Notes under the pieces: model-generated | Seen by the model: only the letters and a program-made list of their open reading frames with translations | Database searches by the model: none | What the model was told of the DNA's origin: nothing | In this document: piece after piece, positions 9,690 through 18,371 of the stretch | How the letters are laid out: each line of letters opens with the position of its first letter | Numbering within the stretch: the first letter of the stretch is position 1 | Assembly: GCF_037911585.1 (NCBI RefSeq) | Contig: NZ_JBAJNS010000001.1 | Location: 1 to 64,000, forward strand | Source of the DNA: Streptomyces sp. GSL17-111 | GTDB taxonomy: Bacteria; Actinomycetota; Actinomycetes; Streptomycetales; Streptomycetaceae | Direction: 5' to 3' | Length of the DNA: 64,000 bases | Position numbers and translations under genes: made by a program

Positions 9690-10651
9690 AGGCCGGCCAG
9701 GGCGAGCTGCTGGCGCTGCTGGCTGGCTGCCTGGATGTCCCCGGCCTGGCCGAGGCGGTCGGTGATGTCGCTGGAGGCGGTGACGAGGATCGCCTTGTTC
9801 TCGGCCAGCATCTTCTGGGCCCAGGGTTGGGTATCGGCGAGTGAGCGGATCAGGAAGACGAACTTGCCGTGCTCGGCGGCCAGGCGGGCCTGCATCTTGG
9901 CGCCTGAGGTGCTGGAGGCCTCGATGACGACGCTGCCCAGGGTGGTGCCGGAGGTGACGACGTTGCGGCGGGGGAAGGTGTACTTCGCCGGGGGGCTGGT
10001 GGGCCAGAACTGGCTCAGCAGCGCTCCCCCAGCACTGAGGATCGCCTTCGCGAGGGGGTGGTTCTCAGCCGGGTAGATCGGAGCGGCGATGCCAGTGCCC
10101 ATGACGGCGAAGGTCCGGCCGCCCGCAGTGAGTGTGGCCTGGTGGGCGGCGGCGTCGATGCCCTTGGCCAGTCCGCTGACGATCACGACGTCATGCTCGA
10201 CGAGCTCACGAGCCATCCGGGCCGCCCTGCGCCGCCCGTCCTCGGATGCCTGGCGGGTGCCGACGACGGCGATGGAGCGGGCGTCGCGCTGGTCGAGTTC
10301 GCCGCGGTAGAAGAGGAACGGTGGCAGGTTGCCGATCACGCGCAGGTTCGCCGGGTAGTCCTTGTCCAGGACGGTGACCAGGCGCGCACCAGTCTTGCTG
10401 GCGGCGGTGAGCTCGTCGTCGACGCGGGCACGCGCATCGTCGAGTCCGGCGGTCAGGGCCTGCTGCAGCAGGGGGCGGTTCTTGGTTGCGGCACGCGAGT
10501 CCTCGCGTACCTGTCCGTCCATGAGCGCGGCCAGACCCTCAGGGCTCTGGGCACCGCGCGCGATCAGGTTCCAGTCCAAGGTGGTGCCGCCGGTGCGCAG
10601 CGCGCACAGGGTCAGCAGGTCGTGCTGGTCAGCGGTGATACTGAGGTCCAT
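9686..10651 (-). CDS. dprA: DprA-family DNA-processing protein
   Basis: The 321-residue protein carries the DprA Rossmann-like core: SIAVVGTRQAS, SGLAKGIDAAAH, and FPRRNVVTSGTTLGSVVIEAS, which corresponds to the family's FPRRN..SG motif. DprA binds single-stranded DNA and loads RecA in transformation, and homologues occur in defence-type loci. The usual C-terminal winged helix is missing, as the protein ends soon after the core. It is a second, accessory type of DprA, not the housekeeping copy that normally sits beside topA or rnhB. It is coupled to the downstream ComF-like gene and follows the HAD-PRTase gene after a 173-base gap. Confidence 0.85.
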   Translation of the reverse strand: MDLSITADQHDLLTLCALRTGGTTLDWNLIARGAQSPEGLAALMDGQVREDSRAATKNRPLLQQALTAGLDDARARVDDELTAASKTGARLVTVLDKDYPANLRVIGNLPPFLFYRGELDQRDARSIAVVGTRQASEDGRRRAARMARELVEHDVVIVSGLAKGIDAAAHQATLTAGGRTFAVMGTGIAAPIYPAENHPLAKAILSAGGALLSQFWPTSPPAKYTFPRRNVVTSGTTLGSVVIEASSTSGAKMQARLAAEHGKFVFLIRSLADTQPWAQKMLAENKAILVTASSDITDRLGQAGDIQAASQQRQQLALAGL

Positions 10652-10724
10652 CGGGTGTCCTTCTACTCGTGGCCCCGGGATGTTCGAAGGATGAATCGGT
10701 GTCTCGGGCCACTTCCCATCATGG

Positions 10725-10743
10725 CGTACGCGGTCCGCGTACG
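10725..10743. promoter_or_regulatory. Near-perfect 19-bp palindrome upstream of dprA
   Basis: CGTACGCGG and CCGCGTACG flank a single central T. The site lies about 75 bases upstream of the dprA-like start, in the gap after the HAD-PRTase gene. Its symmetry and place suggest an operator for a dimeric regulator. A terminator is less likely because no T run follows on the minus strand. Confidence 0.4.
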
Positions 10744-10824
10744 GGAGGGAAGGGCACGGCTAGATCGATCGCCGCTTCAGCTTGCCTGGGCGAAGAACTG
10801 CTCGGTACGCCGGAGGGCGCGCAG

Positions 10825-12075
10825 TCAGTCGGCGCTCTGCCGAGCGGCGATGTAGTGGGACATCGTGGCCTTAAGGGCGTCGTCGGGGCCCGGGCCTGCG
10901 GCTCCGGTGACGGGCGTCGTTACAAAGTTCGTGGCTGCCAGGTGGTAGCTGACCTGGTAGGGGTCGATGGTCGTGCCGGGGCGCAGGTGGTAGGCAGTGT
11001 GGCGGGAGGCGCCGTACTTGCCGATGGTCAGTGCGATGACCTGTGCCACGTTGGCGCTGGTCAGGAGGGTGCGGGCCCACTCGATGGACTTGCCCTCGGT
11101 GGTGAAGTCGTCGAAGACGATCACCGTCTTGCCCTTGAGCTTGCCCCGGTACTTGGGGTTGATGCGGACGGTGCGGGCCTGGGCTCCGATCGAGATGTCC
11201 GCCGGGCTCGCCTCACCGCGGCTCCTCCTCCACCGCTCCAGGCTGGTGTCCGGGGCCTGGCCGGTGCGCTCGAGGAGGTCCTCGCGGTAGTAGGAGCCGA
11301 CCATCGCCTTCGCCTTGGTGAGGAAGCCGGCGAGCTGTTGGCTCACCTGGCCCGGGGAGCTGCTGGGGTAGACGCAGAAGAGGCTGCGGTGGGGCAGGGT
11401 GCCGTCGAGGTAGGCGGAGGAGAGCAGGCGCAGCATCAGGATGTCGCGGGCGTCCTGGGTGCCGACGGTGATCGTGCGGCCGCGGGTGAAGACGTCCTGT
11501 AGCTCGAAAGTCCGGCCGGGGGCATGGGGGAAGCGCACGCTGGGAGGCAGGAGCGAGCGGATCTTCAAGGAGCGGGCGGGGTCGTCGTGACTGAAGGCCC
11601 AGCGGGGCTCGCCCAGGAGAAAGTGCTCCAGGAGCTCACCGACGTCGGACGGCTCGTCGGCGGACAGGGTGATCATGCCCTTCGCAATCCGCACGTGGTT
11701 GGCCCAGCGGGCGAAGATGTGGACGACGCCGGCGTTGATGCCGGTACGCCAGTCCAGCTCGGAGGTCCCCACGATGACGAGCTGATTTGCGCGCAGCTTG
11801 AGGCGGTAGGCGACCGTCAGCAGCCAGGCTGCGCCGCCGCGGGCCGGCTGGCCGGGGATGTCGTCACGGCAGAGGTGGAGGGCGGGCGCGGGCAGGCCAG
11901 CGGCCCTCATGGCGGCTTCGGCGTCGAGGGAGTCGGTCGTGAGCAGCACGAAGGAGATGTCGCATTCGTCGAGCCACTGCAGGAAGTCGACGATCCCGTC
12001 GTGGGCGCGCCCGGGCGAGCGCAGGACCGCCTTGTAATCGATCGCGACCGCGCGCACCGTGCTCGTCTCGTCCAT
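10825..12075 (-). CDS. HAD-like domain fused to phosphoribosyltransferase
   Basis: The 416-residue product joins two domains. Residues about 5-150 follow the HAD fold: motif I region AIDYKAVL, motif II VLLTTD, and a motif IV-like VGTSELDWRTGINAG. The second motif I aspartate is replaced by Lys and the first motif IV Asp by Thr, so phosphatase activity may be lost or altered. Residues about 230-400 form a PRTase with the PRPP loop VIVFDDFTTEGKS. HAD and PRTase pairings are known from predicted nucleoside-like metabolite pathways linked to Ter stress systems. The ATG at 12075 is chosen for its upstream GGGGG; the frame is open further upstream. It is the first gene of the cassette with dprA and the comF-like gene. 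Confidence 0.75.
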   Translation of the reverse strand: MDETSTVRAVAIDYKAVLRSPGRAHDGIVDFLQWLDECDISFVLLTTDSLDAEAAMRAAGLPAPALHLCRDDIPGQPARGGAAWLLTVAYRLKLRANQLVIVGTSELDWRTGINAGVVHIFARWANHVRIAKGMITLSADEPSDVGELLEHFLLGEPRWAFSHDDPARSLKIRSLLPPSVRFPHAPGRTFELQDVFTRGRTITVGTQDARDILMLRLLSSAYLDGTLPHRSLFCVYPSSSPGQVSQQLAGFLTKAKAMVGSYYREDLLERTGQAPDTSLERWRRSRGEASPADISIGAQARTVRINPKYRGKLKGKTVIVFDDFTTEGKSIEWARTLLTSANVAQVIALTIGKYGASRHTAYHLRPGTTIDPYQVSYHLAATNFVTTPVTGAAGPGPDDALKATMSHYIAARQSAD

Positions 12076-12689
12076 CGCCGCCCCCACTGCTCTGCCGTGA
12101 TCACGAACTGACCTTCTTGCCATGATCTCAGCGGCTCTGGCCACGCACCTGCGGTTCCCGGATTTCCCCGGCTCCGGGGTCGGGGTCGGGGTGAACACCG
12201 GGACCGGTGAGCTGGTCCAGGGGCCTCATCGACGGCTCCCGCAGGTCAGTCCAGGTGAGCTGGAAGTACGCGATCTCGCAGAGCGAGGCAGTCGGCGGGG
12301 CCGTCTACCAGGGCCATGGTCCCCTCGCCGTTCGGCTTGATGCAACTGGGATGGCCTGAGAAGCCAGAGACGAGGTGCGTGGATTCGAGGCGGGGTGGGC
12401 GGGCGCGGGGATGGCTACATTGCGCCCACCGCCTGAGCGGACGCCGGATTGCACCGGGCGACATCCGCATGCGGGAGCTCGTCGACTGGGCCCACCACGG
12501 AGCGACTATTCGAATTGGTCCATGGATTATCGAACGATTTGGAAACCGTAGTTTCCAAGAGCTGGGCACCGCTCAGGCTCGGGAGCTGGCCTCGCCGAAC
12601 GCACAGCGGTCGGTCGGGGCGGCGCCGCCGCACTGCTGGCTGGCTTGCCTCAGTAGCGCATTGTCCGGGTGCCGGCTCGCCCCTTGAGA
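12076..12689. other. Intergenic region with a 20-base hairpin
   Basis: No gene is supported. At 12539-12558 there is an inverted repeat, TTGGAAAC-CGTA-GTTTCCAA (8-bp arms, 4-base centre), that could be an operator or an RNA hairpin. The minus-strand frame at 12246-12569 shows no family motif. Confidence 0.4.
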
Positions 12690-13238
12690 TCAGAGATCGG
12701 CCGTCCAGATCCCGACAGGATGGTCACGCGAAGGGAACCACAACTGAGGCTGTGAGTCGCGATGCCTCTCGCCAGCCTGCTCATCCCAGTGGAAACGGCC
12801 CTCGGCATCAGGCCACGCGACTTGCAGCACAGGGAGGGGAGGCCGTCGGTAGAAGGCAATGGCCTGTCCGAAGAAGGTCCTGTACCAGCTGCGATCGACC
12901 TGCCTGAAGGCGACTCGATACCCGTGGACAACATCAGGATGGCTCTGGCCGTCCGCCACCACTTCGCCCGCTGCGGTCTTCTCTCCGAGCGTGTTGAGCA
13001 TGCGGTGCATGGCGTGGACATCGGTCCCGAACATGGCGAGTTCAGGTCCGCCGTAGGTGTGCGCGAGGCCGACCGTGTAGGCGAATCCAGGACCGATCTC
13101 GTCTTCGGGAACCATCACGACGTGCCATCCGTGCCGCTGCGTGTGCTCGATGACCGTCAGATCCATGCTGTCCGCTTCGTCCCGGTCGCCGTAGTCATGG
13201 CAGAGGACACACCGGCACTGGAACGGATCATCAGTCAT
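12690..13238 (-). CDS. DUF4262 domain protein
   Basis: The 182-residue protein matches the DUF4262 family: DEIGPGFAYTVGLAHTYGGPELAMFG near residues 45-70 and a C-terminal LPVLQVAWPDAEGRFHWDE segment. An N-terminal CRCVLCHDYGD carries three cysteines that may bind a metal. The function is unknown. The gene stands alone between non-coding flanks. Confidence 0.8.
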   Translation of the reverse strand: MTDDPFQCRCVLCHDYGDRDEADSMDLTVIEHTQRHGWHVVMVPEDEIGPGFAYTVGLAHTYGGPELAMFGTDVHAMHRMLNTLGEKTAAGEVVADGQSHPDVVHGYRVAFRQVDRSWYRTFFGQAIAFYRRPPLPVLQVAWPDAEGRFHWDEQAGERHRDSQPQLWFPSRDHPVGIWTADL

Positions 13239-13602
13239 GAGCGGAGGGTATGAGGTGAGCCTTCAGGCCGAGCAACCGGGATCTGGGCTCTCTCAATCAA
13301 TAGCGCGATCACCCTCCGCGACGGCTCCCCAAGATCTGTGCCAGAACCCAAACTCATCGACATCACCCATCCGGGGAACAGGACGCCTCCCAAATCCATC
13401 GACAAGCGACGTCGCTACTACTCGAGAAAGCCAGCTGACCATCGCCGGGGCCCCGACATGGTGGTCGCTCAGCTGCCGGTAAACGGTGGCGGTCGGCAAG
13501 GACACCTTCGGCAGGCCTCGGAGGGGGTTGGCCTGGAGGTGCTGGCATCTTCAGCTGGCCGAGGGCAGGCTGGGCGGTATGGGACGTGAAGGAGGCGCTG
13601 GC
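13239..13602. other. Divergent intergenic region
   Basis: This stretch separates the minus-strand DUF4262 gene from the plus-strand acetyltransferase and should contain both promoters. I see no clear promoter hexamers or repeats. Confidence 0.3.
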
Positions 13603-14493
13603 GTGGGGATCGCGGCGGCCGCGAGGCGGGTGTCGGTGCGGCCGTATGACGATGCGGCGGACCGGGAGGCGGTGCTCAGCTTGATCGCCGCTGATCGGTT
13701 GGTCGGTCAGCCTGTCGGCACGTCTGGCATGCTGACCGAGGCGCTGGCGGGCAGGTCTGCGGTGGATGCCGGCTGGTGGGCGGAGCTGGATCCGCCGGTC
13801 ACGGACCTGGCGCAGGACGCGGCCGGGCAGGTGCTGGGTGTCGTCTCCTACGCCACGAGGGCATCGGACGGGGCGGGGCTGATCCTGTGGCTGCACTGCT
13901 GTGAGGACCACGGCGTCGCGCAAGCCCTCGTGGCCCATGTGCTGGGCCGGTTGGGGTCGCGGACGGTGTTCGCCTTCGAGTTCGCCTCCGCTTTGACCGC
14001 GGGCTTGGAGGGTCTGCCGGTGCGTCACCGTGCGGCGACCCAGGCGGCGCTGGAGGAGGCGGGGTTCGCCGGTCGGGATCTGTGGCGCTACATGCACCGA
14101 CCGTTGCCAGCCGCCGATCTGCCGCGCGCCGCGCAGGTGCACGTGAGGGACTGCGAGGAACTGCCCGGCAAGCAGGTGGAGATTCGCGAAGGAGGCGAGG
14201 TGCTGGCGCAGGCCACCATCGGCCGGCCCGAGGCGGGGATCGGGGTGCTGTGGTGGATCAGCGTCACCCCCACCGCGCGCGGGCGCGGGCTCGGAATGGG
14301 CCTGCTGGGTACCTCGCTGGATCTGCTGACCGGGCTGGGGGCCGATGAGGTGATCCTCTACGTCGACGACAACGCTCCCGGCGATCCGGAGCGGGACCGC
14401 ACCGCGGCCAACGCCCTCTACGACCGGGCCGGCTTCCGTGAGGTGGACCGGCTGTTCTCCTTCACCCGCCAGCCCTGCCCCCCAGTGGAGTAG
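13603..14493 (+). CDS. GNAT-family N-acetyltransferase, two-domain type
   Basis: The 296-residue protein has the C-terminal GNAT fold with the acetyl-CoA site ARGRGLGMGLL and the helix NALYDRAGFREV. The N-terminal half (VRPYDDAADREAVLSLI) looks like a second, degenerate GNAT domain, as in MshD-type tandem acetyltransferases. Substrate unknown. The GTG at 13603 is preferred because GGAGG lies seven bases upstream; an ATG at 13579 gives eight more residues but has a weaker site. It is convergent with the asparagine-synthase-like gene, 30 bases apart. Confidence 0.8.
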   Translation: MGIAAAARRVSVRPYDDAADREAVLSLIAADRLVGQPVGTSGMLTEALAGRSAVDAGWWAELDPPVTDLAQDAAGQVLGVVSYATRASDGAGLILWLHCCEDHGVAQALVAHVLGRLGSRTVFAFEFASALTAGLEGLPVRHRAATQAALEEAGFAGRDLWRYMHRPLPAADLPRAAQVHVRDCEELPGKQVEIREGGEVLAQATIGRPEAGIGVLWWISVTPTARGRGLGMGLLGTSLDLLTGLGADEVILYVDDNAPGDPERDRTAANALYDRAGFREVDRLFSFTRQPCPPVE

Positions 14494-14523
14494 TGCTGCT
14501 CGGACGCGCGGTCCGGTCACGGG

Positions 14524-15831
14524 TCAGGGGCGCGTCGCCAGGGCGTGTTCGGCGCCGGTCAGCCACCGCTCGAGCGCGGCGACGACCAGCAGCACCGCCG
14601 GATCGGTCTCCACGGCCAGCGCCGCGGGATCGAGCAGCCCGGCCGCGACGCAACGGGGCGCATTTCGGCCGGTGACGGACGCGTGGGCGAGCGCGGCCTT
14701 GAAGTACTGCTTGCGGCGGGGCAGCACCGGCAGCGCGGACCGTGGCAGCAGCCGCACCACCTGGGCCTTGCAGCGCAGGTAGGGCGTGGGCAGGGCTGGG
14801 TGGTAGCGCTGGCCCAGCGGGAGGGCGAGGGCGGCGACCAGGAGGGTGGGGCGCAGGAACGGGGATGCCTCGGGCACGGTGTCGGCGGGCGGGATCGCCT
14901 CGCGGGGGAAGAGCGCGTCCATGGCGTCGGCCTGCGCCCACGACCGGCGGAGCGCGGCGTGCTGGGCGATCTGCTCCTCCACCCACGTCCGGGCCCAGGC
15001 GGTGGCCGCCGACCGGTAGGGCTCCGCGAGCACGGCTGGTGCGGCGGGGTCACACCAGGCGGGCCAGTTCGCCGCCCAATACGTGCGCGCCCGCGCCCCG
15101 GCAGGCAGCACGGCCGAGGCAGCGGCGGCCACCTCCCCAGGCAGGCCAGGTCCGGAGGAGGCGATGTCGGCCGCGTAGCGGACGGCTGCCCGCCAGCCTC
15201 GCTGGGCGGCGACCGCCCCGGTGGCGTAGCGCGGAACGCCCAGCAACTCGTCCGCGCCGTCGCCGGACAACAGGACGTGGCATCCGGCTTCGGCGGCACG
15301 CGCGGCGGCGGCAGCGTTGATCCGGGGCAGGGCGTCCAGGCGGGGCCCGGCTGGCGTCCACACCGGCTCACAGCCGTCCCGGGCCGGATCGAGGACGTGC
15401 AGCTCCGCGTCCAAGTTCATCGCGGCGAGCAGTCGGCGTACCACCGCCGCGGCGCTCGTGCCGGTGTCATCGGTGAGGTCGGTGGTGAGCGCCACCACCC
15501 GCCGCCCACGGGCGGCGCGCAGCGTGTGTACGAGGACGGCCAGGGAGTCCAGGCCGCCGGAGACCAGCACACCCAGCACGTCGGCGCCTGCCGTCAGCTC
15601 TTCGACGCTGCGGGCGAAGGCCTGCGGCAGCGGGCCGGTCCGGGGCTCGGGCACCTGCGCGGGGAGGCGGCGCAGGCCCTTCCACGGAGAGCGGGGCACG
15701 AACTCCCCCAGCATCGCCGGCGGTGCCAGCAACAGCGCCAGCGCCTCCACATCCACCACCGGCGCGGGGCCGGCCACGGCCAGCGGGTCCGCTGACCGCA
15801 GACCGGCCCCGTTCTCGAACTGGGGAATCAC
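14524..15831 (-). CDS. Asparagine-synthase-like cyclase/ligase, short N-terminus
   Basis: The 435-residue protein contains an asparagine synthase C-terminal domain with the ATP pyrophosphatase loop GVLVSGGLDSLAV and the later motif LLSGDGADELLG. It adenylates a carboxylate and couples it to an amine. Before this only the end of the usual N-terminal glutaminase-like domain remains (SPWKGLRRLPA), so the catalytic glutaminase part is absent. Lasso-peptide macrolactam synthetases are of this class, but no leader peptidase or RRE gene is visible here. The GTG start at 15831 overlaps the stop of a 45-codon ORF by four bases (GTGA). An apparently longer start at 15975 is rejected because its extra residues are composition noise. 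Confidence 0.75.
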   Translation of the reverse strand: MIPQFENGAGLRSADPLAVAGPAPVVDVEALALLLAPPAMLGEFVPRSPWKGLRRLPAQVPEPRTGPLPQAFARSVEELTAGADVLGVLVSGGLDSLAVLVHTLRAARGRRVVALTTDLTDDTGTSAAAVVRRLLAAMNLDAELHVLDPARDGCEPVWTPAGPRLDALPRINAAAAARAAEAGCHVLLSGDGADELLGVPRYATGAVAAQRGWRAAVRYAADIASSGPGLPGEVAAAASAVLPAGARARTYWAANWPAWCDPAAPAVLAEPYRSAATAWARTWVEEQIAQHAALRRSWAQADAMDALFPREAIPPADTVPEASPFLRPTLLVAALALPLGQRYHPALPTPYLRCKAQVVRLLPRSALPVLPRRKQYFKAALAHASVTGRNAPRCVAAGLLDPAALAVETDPAVLLVVAALERWLTGAEHALATRP

Positions 15832-15965
15832 CGGCGCCGCAACGCCCGCACACCCCGCACCACATCCCGCGCGAGCTCCACTGCGCCGCGCTGCGGCTCC
15901 CCGCCCACGACGCCCTTGCTGCCCTTGCCGTGCTGCCCGTCCCCGGGCACCGACTTCGTCGACAC
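15828..15965 (-). CDS. 45-residue ORF coupled to the cyclase
   Basis: The frame starts with GTG at 15965, with a GGGGGTGG stretch upstream, and ends in a GTGA overlap with the asparagine-synthase-like gene. Its third codon positions are about 90 percent G or C, as in genuine Streptomyces genes. The peptide begins VSTKSVPGDGQHGKGSKG and ends RRR; it is Gly, Lys and Arg rich. No family is recognised. A modified-peptide precursor, or a small accessory subunit for the cyclase, are both possible. A longer GTG start at 16082 is in frame but the added codons look less coding. Confidence 0.4.
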   Translation of the reverse strand: MSTKSVPGDGQHGKGSKGVVGGEPQRGAVELARDVVRGVRALRRR

Positions 15966-16168
15966 GAACACCCACCCCCAGCTACTCGTGATCAAAGCCG
16001 CCAGTCTCACCGCACGGCACAGGACGCACCAGGAGGGTTTCGGGCGACCACCGCAGCAAACCAGCCGCCCACCCCGCACCACACAACGCGCACCGGCTGT
16101 CCCGTGTCATCGAACCTGAAGCGTGTGTCACCGAAGACCGGTCGCATGAGCTCCAGCGCCTGGCTGCG

Positions 16169-16657
16169 TCAGGCGTGCCACCACTGGTCGGTGCCGGAAC
16201 CGACTTCGTAGTGCCACCAGCCCTCTTCTTGTCCCCGGTTCAGGAGTGCCTTGATCCCTGTGAAGTCCGCGCCCGCGGGTGCGGTGAAGGCCACCATGGG
16301 GAAGTCGTCACTGAAGACTTCCCCGCCGAGGCGGAACGTTGCAAGGCGCTGGTGCACTGCCTGAGCGCTGCGCCCCAGGGGGCCTGAAGGGATGGGCACC
16401 ACGCGGATCGTGCAGTTGCCGGAGGCGCTGACCCGCCCGACGGCCCAGTGCGACCCGTCCGCTCTACTCTCGAATCGCACCACGTCGCCCTCGGCCACGC
16501 CGTCCTGAAGGAACGGGACATTTTGCACTCGGGCAGTGGCGGGGCTGAGTCTCGTCGCCCACAGACCCTCCGTGTCCTGCGGGAACCAGCCCTCGCGGGG
16601 GACGAAGCGGAACCACACCTTGATCTTCTCGACCTCGTTCACCATGGCGGCCATCAT
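16169..16657 (-). CDS. DUF4265 domain protein
   Basis: From ATG 16657 the product is 162 residues. It fits DUF4265: an acidic tract followed by GLWATRLSPATARVQNVPF and a GDVVRFESRADGSHWAVGRV segment. Family members are often found near toxin or immunity genes; the function is unknown. A GGGGCGG ribosome-binding site lies about nine bases before the start; ATG 16645 is an alternative. The final WWHYEVGSGTDQWWHA is unusually tryptophan-rich. Confidence 0.75.
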   Translation of the reverse strand: MMAAMVNEVEKIKVWFRFVPREGWFPQDTEGLWATRLSPATARVQNVPFLQDGVAEGDVVRFESRADGSHWAVGRVSASGNCTIRVVPIPSGPLGRSAQAVHQRLATFRLGGEVFSDDFPMVAFTAPAGADFTGIKALLNRGQEEGWWHYEVGSGTDQWWHA

Positions 16658-16831
16658 GCGCAGACCGCCCCGCCGGCCTCTCGCACCGGGTGAAGCCGAG
16701 CGATCAGCCTTCACCGTCGAAGCGGCCGGTGAACGATCTCCCGTGGCAATGGCCAACGTGCGATGAACATGTCCTGTGCCATCGCACTTTGCGCGTGTGC
16801 CATCGAAGCATGAGTGGCGTGGATCGCTGGG

Positions 16832-17557
16832 TCAGGAGCGTCGTGCGAGGAAGACGAACTCTTTGCCTGGCCGGTCAGGGGCACCGCGCACGTCTTCCAC
16901 CTCGTAGCCGTGGGCGGCGAGGTCCCTCTCAATCTCTGCTCGGTCTCGAAAACGCAGTGTGGAGTTTGAGGTCATGACCTGTCCGTCCGCCGCGAAGACG
17001 TAGGTCCAGCGGAAGGTCACCAGGGGAAGGCTCACCTGGATCAGGTCGACCCAGCTCTCGACGGAGCCGACGCCCGGGATCTCCGCCACGTGGTAGGAGT
17101 GCTCGCGGGTCCACTCTTGCCAGGCGCGCCTGGCCGGATCACGGGTCTCGAAAGCCAGATGGCCTCCGGGCCTGAGCGCTTCGTAGGCTCCTCGCAGTGT
17201 CCTGTGCCAGGTGTCCGGGTCAACGATTTCCTGGGCGACGTTCGCCGTCATCGTCGCGAGGTCGACCTGCAGTGGCGGGAGGGCTGTCGCGTCACCGCAG
17301 ATCCAGCGCACGCGTTCGCTGCCCGGTTTGGCACGAGCGACGTCGATGGAGGCTTGGGCGGGGTCGATGCCGGTGACCTGGATCCCGCGGGCGGCCAGGA
17401 GGAGGGGGAATACGCCGGTCCCGCAACCGATGTCCAGCACTCGGCGTGCCCGGAGCTCTTCCGCCATCTGGAGGTAGGCGTCGAGGTCGCTGCGGTCGGG
17501 GTCGAGCCGGTCATGGATCGCGGCAAGCCGTGGATGCCGGAAGCACTCGTCAGCCAT
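16832..17557 (-). CDS. Class I SAM-dependent methyltransferase
   Basis: The 241-residue protein has SAM-binding motif I VLDIGCGTGVFPLLLA, the acidic GIDPAQASIDVAR and a GDATALPPLQVDLATM segment, with LRPGGHLAFETRDP further on. The N-terminus begins MADECFRHPRLA. Substrate unknown. It is followed on the same strand by a VOC-family gene reading in the same direction. The pair has a second copy at 35.4-36.2 kb, where the methyltransferase has lost its middle. Confidence 0.9.
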   Translation of the reverse strand: MADECFRHPRLAAIHDRLDPDRSDLDAYLQMAEELRARRVLDIGCGTGVFPLLLAARGIQVTGIDPAQASIDVARAKPGSERVRWICGDATALPPLQVDLATMTANVAQEIVDPDTWHRTLRGAYEALRPGGHLAFETRDPARRAWQEWTREHSYHVAEIPGVGSVESWVDLIQVSLPLVTFRWTYVFAADGQVMTSNSTLRFRDRAEIERDLAAHGYEVEDVRGAPDRPGKEFVFLARRS

Positions 17558-17692
17558 GCGGCCGAACCTATGCGGGCCCGAGAACGAGAGCTACCGGGTT
17601 ACACCGGCGAGTGACGCGCGACCCTCCCCCTTGCTGTAGCCGCCGTCTGCTACTCCAGGCCATTCGTCCGGTTCACCGCTGGGGACGCGGTC

Positions 17693-18133
17693 TCAGCTGA
17701 GTTGCTCGGCCAGTCCGACGATGATGCCCTCGGGGCCACGGACGTAGCAGAGCCGGTAGCTGTCCTCGTACCGCGCCAGCTCGCCGACAAGTTCGGCGCC
17801 GTGAGTTCCCAGGCGGGCGACAGTGTCCTCGATGTCGTCCACGGCGAACATGACGCGGTGCGTGCCCACGACGTTGTGCGGCTGGTTGCGTGGCCCAGCG
17901 CTGATCGCTGCGGGGCTGCGGTACTTCGCCAGCTCGAGCCTGCTGTGACCGTCCGGGGTGTGGAGCATCGCGATGTCGCAGCGAACACCGTCGAGCCCGG
18001 TGCACTGGTCGGCGAAACGGCCCTCGACCTCAGCCCGGCCCTCCAGCTCCATACCGAGTTCCACGAAGAACGCGATGGCGGCGTCCATGTCTTCGACCAC
18101 GATGCCGACGCTGTCCATCCGCTGGATCGCCAT
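17693..18133 (-). CDS. VOC-family (glyoxalase-like) protein
   Basis: The 146-residue protein is a vicinal-oxygen-chelate fold member with two beta-alpha-beta-beta-beta repeats: MDSVGIVVEDMDAAIAFFVELGM at the start and HRVMFAVDDIEDTVARL with YVRGPEGIIVGLAEQL at the end. Likely roles are metal-dependent isomerase, dioxygenase or drug binding. ATG 18133 has a GAAGGGAAG site upstream. It is a close paralogue of the gene at 35739-36179. Confidence 0.85.
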   Translation of the reverse strand: MAIQRMDSVGIVVEDMDAAIAFFVELGMELEGRAEVEGRFADQCTGLDGVRCDIAMLHTPDGHSRLELAKYRSPAAISAGPRNQPHNVVGTHRVMFAVDDIEDTVARLGTHGAELVGELARYEDSYRLCYVRGPEGIIVGLAEQLS

Positions 18134-18371
18134 GCTGGCTTCCCTTCTTCCACTGCCACCGGGGGCGGTGACCGCTGGTGTCTGCTTGGGACGTAGCCGG
18201 CGGCACGTTCTCGACATCCTCCGTCACCAATCCGAGGTATCGGCACCTCGAACGTTTCGTCGGCGCACGCTCACCGTTCGGCGGCTGTCTCCTGTGCGAC
18301 TGGTCTTTGACCGATGCCCACTGAAGTTTGACCACTGCTCGGTTCGTGCCGTTGAACCTCGACCGCCTTGC

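Noticed and set aside
15832..15975. Longer N-terminus of the asparagine-synthase-like gene
   Set aside because: The added residues are Gly/Arg/Ala noise; the GTGA overlap at 15831 gives a better start.
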